64,000 nt of DNA from Pelagibacteraceae bacterium AG-337-G04 (GTDB taxonomy: Bacteria; Pseudomonadota; Alphaproteobacteria; Pelagibacterales; Pelagibacteraceae). Under the pieces are notes generated by a model. It did no database searches. It worked only from the letters and a program-made list of their open reading frames with translations, and was not told the origin of the DNA. Shown here in pieces: positions 36,551-44,531 of the stretch (positions are counted from its first letter, which is position 1; every line of letters begins with the position of its first letter). The stretch lies in NCBI GenBank assembly GCA_003282205.1, contig QBZW01000010.1:1-64000 (forward strand), given 5' to 3'. A program made the translations under genes and the position numbers.

Positions 36551-36595
36551 CTGCCATGGACCGTCACGGACTGACTCGTCTGTGAATCCCTTGGC
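36551..36595. other. GC-rich patch next to the tRNA-Leu fragment
   Basis: About 45 bases of clearly higher GC than the surroundings, containing GGACCGTCAC and GGACTGACTC as two imperfect 10-bp copies. It directly adjoins the att-like fragment, so it could be recombinase-related DNA or the remains of another RNA gene. It is not recognised. Confidence 0.3.
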
Positions 36596-36630
36596 TTTTA
36601 AGTCCTTTGTGTCTACCAATTTCACCACGA
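36596..36630 (-). repeat. tRNA-Leu 5'-half fragment (distal att core of element C)
   Basis: 35 bp identical to 34784-34818, running on the minus strand from just inside the acceptor 5' strand through the D-arm to the anticodon loop. The 3' half of the tRNA is missing, so this is not a functional tRNA. Confidence 0.85.
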
Positions 36631-36637
36631 CTTTAAT

Positions 36638-37432
36638 TTAATATTTTACTACTTTACCCCATAGGGATTGAGATGGTCCATACCCTATTCGAGCATCTTC
36701 CATTTTAAGAACTCTAGTATAATCAACCATCATATTTATACCAGGTCCGTAGATCTCTATATATTTTGATAATACATCTTGGTCATCAGCCTCGACCATA
36801 AACTGATCCAATTCTAGTGGACTAATAATTTTATCAATTACATTCCATCTATAATCTTTCTTATCAAGGTTTTCTGTCAAACCTTCTGATTCTAGTAATA
36901 TTTTCCAAGAACCTGCATCAATAAACCTTTTAGATTGCATTTTAATTCGTTCTACAAAAATTTCTTCCTCGATAACCTTGGAATGTGCAAACGCAACACC
37001 AACCTCATTAATAACTTTTATCCCTTTGCCTGTTGCATTTTCGATAAGTCTACACATCTCATCATCATCTAAAGAACGAGCTATTCTAGAAATTTCAATT
37101 ATATCAATTCCTAGACTAACAACAGTATCCAGATAATCGTCCACTACTTTTTTTCCACCAGACATTGCAACGTCCATAATCGGATTTCCTAATGCAACTT
37201 GAACACTGTGCTTTTTGCAAGTTTCGATAAATCTCAAAAGAGATTTTTTGCTCATCATTGCACCTTGTTTCCCAGAAATCTTAAAGATATCAACAAGATT
37301 TGCATATGCCTCTAGATAATCATCAATACAATTTCCCACCATCACTGGTGCCCTAACATAATTTATGCCTGTCTCACGAGGTTTTTTCTTTCTTTTTATG
37401 AAAGATAATTTTGGAAATGTTATATCATTCAT
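36638..37432 (-). CDS. ComA-family (phosphosulfolactate synthase-like) protein
   Basis: 264 aa, cytosolic TIM-barrel type. Matches to the ComA family are KPRETGINYVRAPVM, VDIFKISG, DYLDTVVSLGIDIIEISRIA, GIKVINEVGV and IYGPGINMMVDYTRVLKMEDARIG. ComA makes phosphosulfolactate from PEP and sulfite in coenzyme M synthesis; bacterial relatives have varied or unknown roles. It follows the transporter gene by 16 bp, so a role in using the imported compound (possibly a sulfonate or sugar acid) is inference. A second family member is at 40706-41569. Confidence 0.7.
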   Translation of the reverse strand: MNDITFPKLSFIKRKKKPRETGINYVRAPVMVGNCIDDYLEAYANLVDIFKISGKQGAMMSKKSLLRFIETCKKHSVQVALGNPIMDVAMSGGKKVVDDYLDTVVSLGIDIIEISRIARSLDDDEMCRLIENATGKGIKVINEVGVAFAHSKVIEEEIFVERIKMQSKRFIDAGSWKILLESEGLTENLDKKDYRWNVIDKIISPLELDQFMVEADDQDVLSKYIEIYGPGINMMVDYTRVLKMEDARIGYGPSQSLWGKVVKY

Positions 37433-37448
37433 TATAAATTCTATTTAT

Positions 37449-39434
37449 TTAATTCAATTGCCCACCAAGCCACCAAGGTAAATCAATAAATAATCCTATC
37501 AAACCATTTGGAAACTGTAAAGTTAGCAGAGAGGATAGCGACCAGAGTATTGCCATTAATACAGCAGAAATACAAATTGATGACACATAAGCTTTCCTAT
37601 TATGAAATAATATAAACATGTTAATAAAAAGTGCTGCAGCGATTGGAAAACCAAATATAAAATTCATTAATAAGAAACCAATAAAACTTAAATAATAAAA
37701 AAGTTGATTATTAAAGTTTCCACTTATTTCAAAAATATTTGACCGTGCAAACTTCATCAAAGTATTATTTAAAAACGGTAAATTTTTTAAGTCTGCAATT
37801 TTTACAAAAAGTATAAAAACTAAGAGTAATAAAGCTATTACACTTAGACTTATTGGAAACAGATTAGCACGATAATCTAAACTACTAGTAAACCAAATCA
37901 TTGATAAAGGTAGACAGAGTAATATGATTATATAATAAATTTGAGTAAGCTTACCTTTAATAAGATCAGATCTATAATTGCTGTCAAACTTTTGTTTTGT
38001 CAAAAGAACGATAGTAGCAAGACACAAAATTATAAGAATTATTGAAACTGGTCGAGATAAAAAACTTAAACCATACACTGCCTGAGTTTGATAGCTTAAA
38101 AGTTCAACTTTGGTTGATAAAAAGAAACCTATTAAAAGTGCTGGTCTAGACCAACCAAAGTTTTTAAATGTAATACCAATTATACCAAAAGATAGTAGTC
38201 CAATAAAATCATACCAGTCTCTATTAATATTAAAAGTTGCAAAAAATATTAAACAAACCATCACAGGTGCAAGTATGTAATATGGAACTAAAGTGAATTT
38301 TGAAATTTGAGATGAAAAACCCATACAAATTCCGGCACCTAAAATATTTGCAATAGCTAATGACCAAATCATTAGATAGGTGAGATCTAAGTTTGTCGTT
38401 ACCATATCTAAACCAGGTTCAATACCAATTAGAACAAAACCTCCAAGTAATAGAACCTTATTACCTGAACCAGGTATTCCAAAAATTAATGTTGGAATTA
38501 ATGCTCCGCCTTCTTTAGCATTATTAGCGGACTCAGGTGCTATAACACCTCGGATATCACCTTTACCAAATTGTGAAGTATCTTTTGTTGTTTGTTTTAA
38601 GTGACTATATGCAATCCAATCAACAACTGTTCCTCCTAAACCTGGTAAAGCTCCAACTAGACAACCAAGAGTAGAACACCGTAAAACTAAGAACCAATTT
38701 TTTACTACATCTTTTAAACCTGTAAACCATCCTTTTTTGGTATTAAGTGATTTTGCAATTGAACCTTTGGAATCAAGAAGTCCGACAATTTCAGGAATTG
38801 CAAACAATCCTAATCCAACAACGACAAGAGGAACGCCTTCTAAAAGATATAACGTATCAAATGTGTATCTTGGATCTCCTGTAATTGGAGCAGTTCCAAT
38901 TGATCCAATAATTAAACCCAGAAAACAAGAGGCAATACCTTTAAATAAATTGTCACCTGTGAGAGCTCCAACCATTAATAAAGCAAGAACTACTAAAAGG
39001 AATTGTTCTCCAAATCCAAATGCCATTATTATTGGAATGGCGTAATAAATAGATATTGATAATATAAAAGCCCCAAAGATACCCCCAAGCAATGAAGCAC
39101 TAAAGGCAGCACTTAATGCTCTTGCTGCCATACCTTTTTTTGAAAGTGGAAAGCCATCCATTACTGTTGCTTGAGATCCTGCAGTACCAGGAACTCCCAT
39201 AAGCACGGCAGGAAAAGTATCTGAAGTTGTCGTAGGCGCCAGAACTCCAATCATCATTGCAAGAGCATGTGATGGTTCCATTGTAAAAACAAAAGGTAAA
39301 ACAAGAGCTAAACCTGATGTTCCACCCATCCCTGGAAGTATACCAACAATTAAACCAAGTAAAGTACCTGCAAATAAAAATGCTAAATGAGTAGGCTCAA
39401 AAAGTTGTAAAAGTGCAGCTAATAATTGTTCCAT
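37449..39434 (-). CDS. Tripartite tricarboxylate-type transporter, fused TctA-TctB membrane protein
   Basis: 661 aa integral membrane protein. Residues 1 to ~490 are TctA: GLIVGILPGMGGTSGLALVLPFVF, MIGVLAPTTTSDTFPAVLMGVPGTAGSQATVMDGFP, and a second GxLPGLGGTVVDWIAY / LIFGIPGSGNKVLLLGG half. After a polar linker the last ~155 residues carry four more TM segments of TctB type. TctA is normally ~500 aa with a separate ~150-aa TctB gene; no tctB is nearby, so this is a fusion. It works with the binding protein at 39481-40554. Confidence 0.85.
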   Translation of the reverse strand: MEQLLAALLQLFEPTHLAFLFAGTLLGLIVGILPGMGGTSGLALVLPFVFTMEPSHALAMMIGVLAPTTTSDTFPAVLMGVPGTAGSQATVMDGFPLSKKGMAARALSAAFSASLLGGIFGAFILSISIYYAIPIIMAFGFGEQFLLVVLALLMVGALTGDNLFKGIASCFLGLIIGSIGTAPITGDPRYTFDTLYLLEGVPLVVVGLGLFAIPEIVGLLDSKGSIAKSLNTKKGWFTGLKDVVKNWFLVLRCSTLGCLVGALPGLGGTVVDWIAYSHLKQTTKDTSQFGKGDIRGVIAPESANNAKEGGALIPTLIFGIPGSGNKVLLLGGFVLIGIEPGLDMVTTNLDLTYLMIWSLAIANILGAGICMGFSSQISKFTLVPYYILAPVMVCLIFFATFNINRDWYDFIGLLSFGIIGITFKNFGWSRPALLIGFFLSTKVELLSYQTQAVYGLSFLSRPVSIILIILCLATIVLLTKQKFDSNYRSDLIKGKLTQIYYIIILLCLPLSMIWFTSSLDYRANLFPISLSVIALLLLVFILFVKIADLKNLPFLNNTLMKFARSNIFEISGNFNNQLFYYLSFIGFLLMNFIFGFPIAAALFINMFILFHNRKAYVSSICISAVLMAILWSLSSLLTLQFPNGLIGLFIDLPWWLGGQLN

Positions 39435-39475
39435 AAAAAAAGCTGCTAGCTATTAGCTAGCAGCACTTTTTTTAT
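39434..39475 (-). terminator. Strong hairpin between the binding protein and TctAB genes
   Basis: A perfect 10-bp stem GCTGCTAGCT/AGCTAGCAGC (39442-39464, loop ATT) flanked by an A-run on the left and a T-run on the right, so it can act in both directions. On the minus strand it sits after tctC and just before tctA; partial termination here would give more binding protein than membrane protein, as is common for such transporters. Confidence 0.75.
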
Positions 39476-39480
39476 TTGTT

Positions 39481-40554
39481 CTATTGAACTCTATATGTGA
39501 ATCTATGTTTCTTTAAAGCTGCATTTAATTGTTTTTTTGTAGTGTCAGAAAATACTGCAGCCTTTTTAATAATTTCACCAGCTTCTTCTCCTATGATTAA
39601 TGGAAATGGTCCAAGAGCTTTTGCAGCTTTAGCCTTAAACTCTGGGTCATTTATCATTTTAATAGCTGCATCTCTGTATGCTTTTACTATTTCATCGGAT
39701 GCATCTGCTGGAAGCATCATTGCTTTAGATGCTTGAGACCATGCGGCACCTATTGCATAATAAGCTTCTAGGTCATCACCCTCAAGTTTTTTACCATTTA
39801 CTTTCTCATACATTTCAGGAAATGTAGGTGCATTAGGTGCCAAAGGATTTCTAGTAACTGTACCGTCAGCTCCAATTATTCCTAATGTCATTAAATCTAC
39901 AACTTTTCCTTTTTCTATTTCAGGCTTAACTTTTTTTACATAATTTGCTGCACCATGTGAACTTAGATGAATTTCACCTCTTAGGAATGCTTGATACCCT
40001 CCTGAAGATGAAAGACCAGGTATAGGTTTGGCTCCTTTGATACCAAGTTTCTCATAGATCCATATGTGAAATAAATCTGCAGATGCAGGAGTTTTCAATG
40101 CATAAAGAACTAACTTTCTTTCTTTAATTTTAGATAGATCGTGTGGCTCAGCTAAATCTGAACGTGTGAACCAATGAGTATTTTGCGGTAGTAAAACTAC
40201 TGGTCGATATTCACTAAGATTATATTTAACAAGTGGATTTCCAGTCGCAACATTAACTATAACTGAAGTTGAGCATCCAAAAATAAAAGTTCCATCTGCT
40301 TTTGCATTTTTTTCAAAATAATTTGAACCTTTAATAGCTCCACCTCCTGGTATGTGCATGATTTGGACATCAGGATTACCGGGTAAATATTTTTTTAAAA
40401 AAGGTTGAATAAATCTTGCAAATCTACTTGTACCACCACCTTCTTTAAATGGTACAACCCATGTAACTGTTTTGCCTGCGAAATTCACTTCTGCATTTCC
40501 AATGGATACAAAAGAGAATAACGACATTATTATTAGTATTAGAATTTTACGCAT
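39481..40554 (-). CDS. Tripartite tricarboxylate transporter substrate-binding protein (TctC/Bug family)
   Basis: 357 aa periplasmic binding protein. Signal peptide MRKILILIIMSLFSFVSIGNA, then FAGKTVTWVVPFKEGGGTSRFARFIQPFLKKYLPG, the typical N-terminus of this family, and NVQIMHIPGGGAIKGSNYF-like segment. The ligand cannot be predicted; classic members bind citrate and other carboxylates. An unusually G-rich ribosome-binding stretch (AAGGGGGG) lies 7-8 bases before the ATG, suggesting high translation, in line with a stoichiometric excess over TctAB. Confidence 0.85.
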   Translation of the reverse strand: MRKILILIIMSLFSFVSIGNAEVNFAGKTVTWVVPFKEGGGTSRFARFIQPFLKKYLPGNPDVQIMHIPGGGAIKGSNYFEKNAKADGTFIFGCSTSVIVNVATGNPLVKYNLSEYRPVVLLPQNTHWFTRSDLAEPHDLSKIKERKLVLYALKTPASADLFHIWIYEKLGIKGAKPIPGLSSSGGYQAFLRGEIHLSSHGAANYVKKVKPEIEKGKVVDLMTLGIIGADGTVTRNPLAPNAPTFPEMYEKVNGKKLEGDDLEAYYAIGAAWSQASKAMMLPADASDEIVKAYRDAAIKMINDPEFKAKAAKALGPFPLIIGEEAGEIIKKAAVFSDTTKKQLNAALKKHRFTYRVQ

Positions 40555-40585
40555 AATTTCCCCCCTTGAGAATTTTGTTAGAGAT

Positions 40586-40615
40586 ACTATAACGTGTTCA
40601 TTATGGGTCTTTCAA
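40586..40615 (-). promoter_or_regulatory. Possible promoter of the tctC operon
   Basis: Reading leftward, TTGAAA (40610-40615), 18-base spacer, TATAGT (40586-40591), about 30 bases before tctC. The divergent gap to the plus-strand ComA-like gene is 151 bp. Confidence 0.4.
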
Positions 40616-40705
40616 CTAATTATATTTTTTTTATATTCACCAGAATTGAAAAAATGAAGTTTTTGGTTAGAAATTCATCTATTTGACTAATATAAAACAA
40701 AAAAC

Positions 40706-41569
40706 ATGACTAAAACAAAAAATTCGATATCAAAAGTGTTTGATTTAAATGCTATAGAACCCAAGCCAAGAACTAAATCACAATTATGGTTGAAAGATGT
40801 AGGTTTTGACGAAGGTCCCTGGTACAACGAAAGAATGGGACTTCGCGAATTAGAAGACTTTCTAGAAGTTGCTGCTAACAGGATTGATCATGTCAAAATT
40901 GCAACAATGCAAGTACTAGGACATCCAAAAGAATGGTTGGAACGTAAAATTGATCTTTACAAGAAGCATTCAATAGAACCTTACTTGGATCATGGTTACT
41001 TTGTTAAAGCTTTTAAAAAAGGAAAAGTAAATGAGGCAATTGATGTTGCGGCAGATTTAGGATTTTCTGCAATGGAATTCATGAATACATTTGGAGACAT
41101 CCCTGAAAATCAAATTAAAGCTTGGTGCAATCATGCAATACAGAATGGTATGAATATAATTTATGAACATCATCCAGAAAGTGGATGGAATAAAACAAAA
41201 AAAAACACTCCTGCAACATTAAAGCAAATTATTGAGAGTGCAGAACCATTTTTTGATTATGGAGCATTTTCAATGCTTATTGATCATGAAGAAATTGAAC
41301 TTCATGATAGTAACTCGAATGTGTTAACTGGAGTACTCGAACACTTTGGTAAAAATAAAGTTGCATTTGAAGTTACTTCACCAAAGGAAGCTGAAGTAAG
41401 ATGGTATTCAGATGTTCTTAATTATTTTGCACTCTTTGGCACAGACTGTAATTTGACTAACATTATGCCCAGTCAAGTTATGCTCATTGATCCATTAAGG
41501 TCTGGAGAAAGACCTGCTGAAATTTTATTTGATAAGTATCCAGAATTGAGTTCTGTAAAGAATAAATAA
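40706..41569 (+). CDS. Second ComA-family (phosphosulfolactate synthase-like) protein
   Basis: 287 aa. ComA-type features: LRELEDFLEVAANRIDHVKIATMQ, EAIDVAADLGFSAMEFMNTFGDIPENQI, and the C-terminal FEVTSPKEAEVRWYSDVLNYFALFGTDCNLTNIMPSQVMLIDPLRSGERPAE, which is closer to the family C-terminus (xQxW...FG..VNL.NI....V..L..LR.G.R) than the copy at 36638. It is transcribed divergently from the transporter. Function is unknown; context suggests the same substrate or regulon as the transporter. Confidence 0.65.
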   Translation: MTKTKNSISKVFDLNAIEPKPRTKSQLWLKDVGFDEGPWYNERMGLRELEDFLEVAANRIDHVKIATMQVLGHPKEWLERKIDLYKKHSIEPYLDHGYFVKAFKKGKVNEAIDVAADLGFSAMEFMNTFGDIPENQIKAWCNHAIQNGMNIIYEHHPESGWNKTKKNTPATLKQIIESAEPFFDYGAFSMLIDHEEIELHDSNSNVLTGVLEHFGKNKVAFEVTSPKEAEVRWYSDVLNYFALFGTDCNLTNIMPSQVMLIDPLRSGERPAEILFDKYPELSSVKNK

Positions 41570-41597
41570 ATTATTTTATTCTTGATTAAAATTTGTT

Positions 41598-42509
41598 TCA
41601 ATCAACAAATTTGCTTTGTAGATTTATATCTACTTCCTCTTTTGTTTTGCCAACTCTTATTTCATCGTAATAAATAGTTGCCTTAGGAATTTTAACCTCC
41701 CAATCCAATTTAAATGGTTGCTTTATAACCCTTTCACCACTATCAGGATCATCAAAAAACTTTATATTTTTTGGCATGTTTTTATTACTTCTCTCTAACC
41801 ATAAACCAACATTGGGTCTATATATACCATACCTTAAAGTCATTTTTCCTGAAGAATTTCCAGTGTTAGAACTAGACTCTTTAAAAGTTTTTTTCTTAAC
41901 TAATGGATAGTTGTGACTACATGAATCAATATACTTTCCATTTATCCATGTCTCAAAATATTTATATTTTGTCTCAGAAGATTTTTCTTTTGCGTAATCT
42001 GCTTTGATTATAATATCAGTCCATTCACCCTTATTAATATTTCCACAATATAGTTTGGTCCTAGCAAGACTATGATAGCCTCTAATATGTATGCCAGCTC
42101 CTTTAGTATGAATTTCCCAAATTGGCATGCCAACTCCTTTCATTTTAACTTGCCCAATAATCATTTTTGTTCCAGCCCAAGAAATATCAAACTCTTTTGG
42201 GAAAAATATACTCCAAGCGTAATATACTGGATATCCAACCTTTTTTTTTGATTTATGAGATAGTTTCAATTCCCTTTCAGTTCTTTGTGCTGACCATTTA
42301 CAGTCTTGTTTATTACAAGAACCATGTGATAAAATGAATTTTTGTGACTGTTCACCCGCTCTTACAGTCTCTTTATCAATGGTAAAATGTTCCTTGATAG
42401 GTTTAGCTGTAAGATGGTGATTTTTTGTTTTTTTTAATGTTATTTCATCTGCTATCAAATTAAAGTTAAAAAAAATACCAAAAAATATATTTATAAAAAT
42501 ACTTTTCAT
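41598..42509 (-). CDS. Exported polysaccharide-lyase-like protein
   Basis: 303 aa. Signal peptide MKSIFINIFFGIFFNFNLIA. The mature part matches the heparin-lyase-like / Polysacc_lyase jelly-roll family in layout: an R.ER segment (SAQRTEREL), PVYYAWSIFFPKEFDIS, WTDIIIKADYAKEKSSETKYKYFETWINGK, LRYGIYRPN and the final YYDEIRVGKTKEEV. Substrate and catalytic residues cannot be fixed by eye. It could help take up or remodel glycans in the periplasm. Convergent with the ComA-like gene; a short TTGATT/AATCAA inverted repeat lies between them. Confidence 0.65.
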   Translation of the reverse strand: MKSIFINIFFGIFFNFNLIADEITLKKTKNHHLTAKPIKEHFTIDKETVRAGEQSQKFILSHGSCNKQDCKWSAQRTERELKLSHKSKKKVGYPVYYAWSIFFPKEFDISWAGTKMIIGQVKMKGVGMPIWEIHTKGAGIHIRGYHSLARTKLYCGNINKGEWTDIIIKADYAKEKSSETKYKYFETWINGKYIDSCSHNYPLVKKKTFKESSSNTGNSSGKMTLRYGIYRPNVGLWLERSNKNMPKNIKFFDDPDSGERVIKQPFKLDWEVKIPKATIYYDEIRVGKTKEEVDINLQSKFVD

Positions 42510-42725
42510 TTAATTATTTTAATAGGTGTCATAGCATTAGCCAAGTCAATAACTCATATTATAGATAAGCTTTTCATAGCTTTTTTTCTGTTTGGTTTAA
42601 TAATAAATTTGATAAATTTTTTAAAAAACTTTAATATTTAAAAGTTCAATTGATTTTATTTATAAAACTTTACAGCGCGACAAGAATTTATCTTCGAAAT
42701 TACTTTTCATAGGATAAAAAGCGAC

Positions 42726-43484
42726 ATGCTAAAAACAAAAAAAAATATAGATATTATTCTAGCTTGGTCTGTTCATTTATTTACATGTTTTGGACTAATA
42801 GCTGGTTTTTTAGCAATTATAAGTATTTTCAAAAATAATCAAACTTCAGCCTTTTTATTTTTAGGACTTGCATTATTGATTGATGCTATTGATGGTACAT
42901 TAGCAAGAAAATTTAAAGTATCTGTTTTTGTAAAAAATATAGATGGAAAAATGCTCGATAGTGTAATTGATTTTTTTAATTACATAATAATTCCATCTGT
43001 AATGATATATTGGTTTAAATTTGTACCAACACCTTTTGAAATAATTATACCTTCAGTAATTTTAATAATATCAGCAATATCATATTCAAATAATAATTTG
43101 ATGACTTCAGATAACTTTTATAAAGGTTTTCCATGCATCTGGAATATATTACTTTTTTATTTGTATTTATTTGATCTATCTCAAACTTATAATTTATTTC
43201 TAATATCTGCCTGTATATTATTAAAGTTTATACCAATAAAATTTGTTCACCCATTGAGAGTAAATAAATACAGGAGATTTTCAGTTGTATTTATGGTTCT
43301 ATGGTTTATTTCATCGTGTAAAATTTTATTGAGCTCAATTTTTATACTCCAAAGTAATTTTGATTATTTATTTTTTGGAATATGGTTAGTCTCAAATATG
43401 TATTTTATTTGTCTTACGATTTACGAGCTTTATAGACCGATATTTAAAAATATTTATTTAAAAATCAAAAGACAAAATACTTAA
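42726..43484 (+). CDS. pcs: Phosphatidylcholine synthase-like CDP-alcohol phosphatidyltransferase
   Basis: 252 aa membrane enzyme with about seven TM helices. The CDP-alcohol motif is DAIDGTLARKF..........DGKMLDSVIDF (residues ~54-85), in the extended spacing typical of Pcs enzymes that join choline directly to CDP-diacylglycerol. The following FNYIIIPSVMIYW also fits Pcs. AGGA lies about 10 bases before the ATG. It would place phosphatidylcholine in the membrane. Other CDP-alcohol transferases (PssA, PgsA) are less likely on length and motif spacing. Confidence 0.75.
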   Translation: MLKTKKNIDIILAWSVHLFTCFGLIAGFLAIISIFKNNQTSAFLFLGLALLIDAIDGTLARKFKVSVFVKNIDGKMLDSVIDFFNYIIIPSVMIYWFKFVPTPFEIIIPSVILIISAISYSNNNLMTSDNFYKGFPCIWNILLFYLYLFDLSQTYNLFLISACILLKFIPIKFVHPLRVNKYRRFSVVFMVLWFISSCKILLSSIFILQSNFDYLFFGIWLVSNMYFICLTIYELYRPIFKNIYLKIKRQNT

Positions 43485-43488
43485 ATTT

Positions 43489-43878
43489 TTAAATTAAAAG
43501 AAATACTAAACAAATCATTTGAGCAAAATTAATAACTACTGAAATAAAATGTGAATATTTAAATTTTTTATCCTGTTTTTCGTCTCTATATTTATTTATT
43601 AACGGCATTAATAAATAATTTGATGTAGCAAATAAAATTGTAATTGCTAATATTAAATAAAAATCTAAGCCTAATTTCCTAAGATACAAAAACGCAAATA
43701 AAACAATTAAACTTATAGAAAGATTTACATTGTAATAAAAAGGAAATATCCTCCTTATGAACTTTCGTGCATTTTCCTCATCTAATGTAGTAAACACTAC
43801 AGGCGCTATGACAAAAGAAAAGAATAGCATTATTCCCAAAATCATTGATGTTAAATAAATACTAACTTGTTCAATCAT
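43489..43878 (-). CDS. DUF4149-like membrane protein
   Basis: 129 aa with four TM segments. ILGIMLFFSFVIAPVVFTTLDEENARKFIRRIFPFYY is characteristic of the DUF4149 / TMEM205-like family, whose function in bacteria is not established. It ends 4 bp from the convergent pcs stop and follows the 61-aa gene by 3 bp. Confidence 0.75.
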   Translation of the reverse strand: MIEQVSIYLTSMILGIMLFFSFVIAPVVFTTLDEENARKFIRRIFPFYYNVNLSISLIVLFAFLYLRKLGLDFYLILAITILFATSNYLLMPLINKYRDEKQDKKFKYSHFISVVINFAQMICLVFLLI

Positions 43879-43881
43879 AAT

Positions 43882-44067
43882 TTAGTTTTCTATAGAATTT
43901 TCTTCTTTCATTAATATTGGTCTTCCATCATGCGCTGTATTAAGAGGTATTATTTTACCTTTATACTTTGCACACAAAGTTGGAGCACTTCTCACCTCTT
44001 CACCTAATCTGACCTCTAAATCAACTATTACTAATTTAGCATCATCTAACTCTTTTAATATTTTCAT
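43882..44067 (-). CDS. 61-aa conserved-looking hypothetical protein
   Basis: MKILKELDDAKLVIVDLEVRL... with APTLCAKYKGKIIPLNTAHDGRPIL. No signal peptide or TM helix. It is supported as real by a strong ribosome-binding site (AGGAGAGG) close to the ATG and by tight packing between the heme-monooxygenase-like gene and the DUF4149 gene. Function is unknown. Confidence 0.6.
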   Translation of the reverse strand: MKILKELDDAKLVIVDLEVRLGEEVRSAPTLCAKYKGKIIPLNTAHDGRPILMKEENSIEN

Positions 44068-44099
44068 AACCTCTCCTATTATTTAATTTTAAAATTTAC

Positions 44100-44402
44100 T
44101 TAGAGCACAACTTCAAAACCCTCAAAATTTGGAGCTCCAAGATATAAGTCTTTATGTTGACCTGCATTTTTATGAGCCAGTCTAAATGCCTCTGATTTAG
44201 TCCAGTTAATAAAATCTTCTTTTGAATTCCATACACTGTGCGAAGCATACAATGAAAATTCATCATTTTTTTCACCCTTTACTAAATGAAATTCTTTGAA
44301 ACCATTAACACCATCAAGATGAGTATCTCTTTCTCTCCAAACTTTCTCGAATTCAGATTCTTTTCCTAATACAATTTTAAATCTATTCATTGCTATAAAC
44401 AT
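44100..44402 (-). CDS. ABM-domain protein, heme monooxygenase (HmoA/IsdG)-like
   Basis: 100 aa single-domain ferredoxin-like fold: MFIAMNRFKIVLGKESEFEKVWRERDTHLDGVNGFKEFHLVKG, then SVWNSKEDFINWTKSEAFRLAHKNAG. This layout matches small antibiotic-biosynthesis-monooxygenase proteins that degrade heme in other bacteria. Whether this one acts on heme is inference; no heme-uptake genes are in view. Confidence 0.7.
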   Translation of the reverse strand: MFIAMNRFKIVLGKESEFEKVWRERDTHLDGVNGFKEFHLVKGEKNDEFSLYASHSVWNSKEDFINWTKSEAFRLAHKNAGQHKDLYLGAPNFEGFEVVL

Positions 44403-44531
44403 AAGTTCATAATAATTGATGTTATAAAAAGTAATTGCTAACAGTTTGTCGCAGCAAATAATTGATATTTCAAATAATTAGGTAGATATTCAGCATCTAA
44501 AAAAAAATGTTTTTATGACTATATATAACTT

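Larger units (their letters stand above)
34823..36630. mobile_element. Element C: integrase-less cargo cassette at tRNA-Leu
   Basis: Bounded by the intact tRNA-Leu and a 35-bp copy of its 5' half (repeat unit 1812 bp). Four small minus-strand genes fill the interior, with paired 11-bp-period repeats at both ends (TGTACGAGGCA type). No recombinase gene is seen. It has the same general plan as elements A and B, but a different tRNA, a different half of the tRNA and a different repeat sequence. Confidence 0.68.

Noticed and set aside
36596..36630. Second tRNA-Leu gene
   Set aside because: Only the 5' half to the anticodon loop matches; the following bases do not form variable or T-arms and no CCA end exists.
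29302..36637. Integrase, transposase or phage gene within the elements
   Set aside because: I looked for tyrosine or serine recombinase motifs in all frames of the cargo genes and neighbouring spacers and found none; the elements appear to lack one.
38737..39045. 102-codon plus-strand frame antisense to tctA
   Set aside because: Mirror of the TctA coding frame with no independent support.
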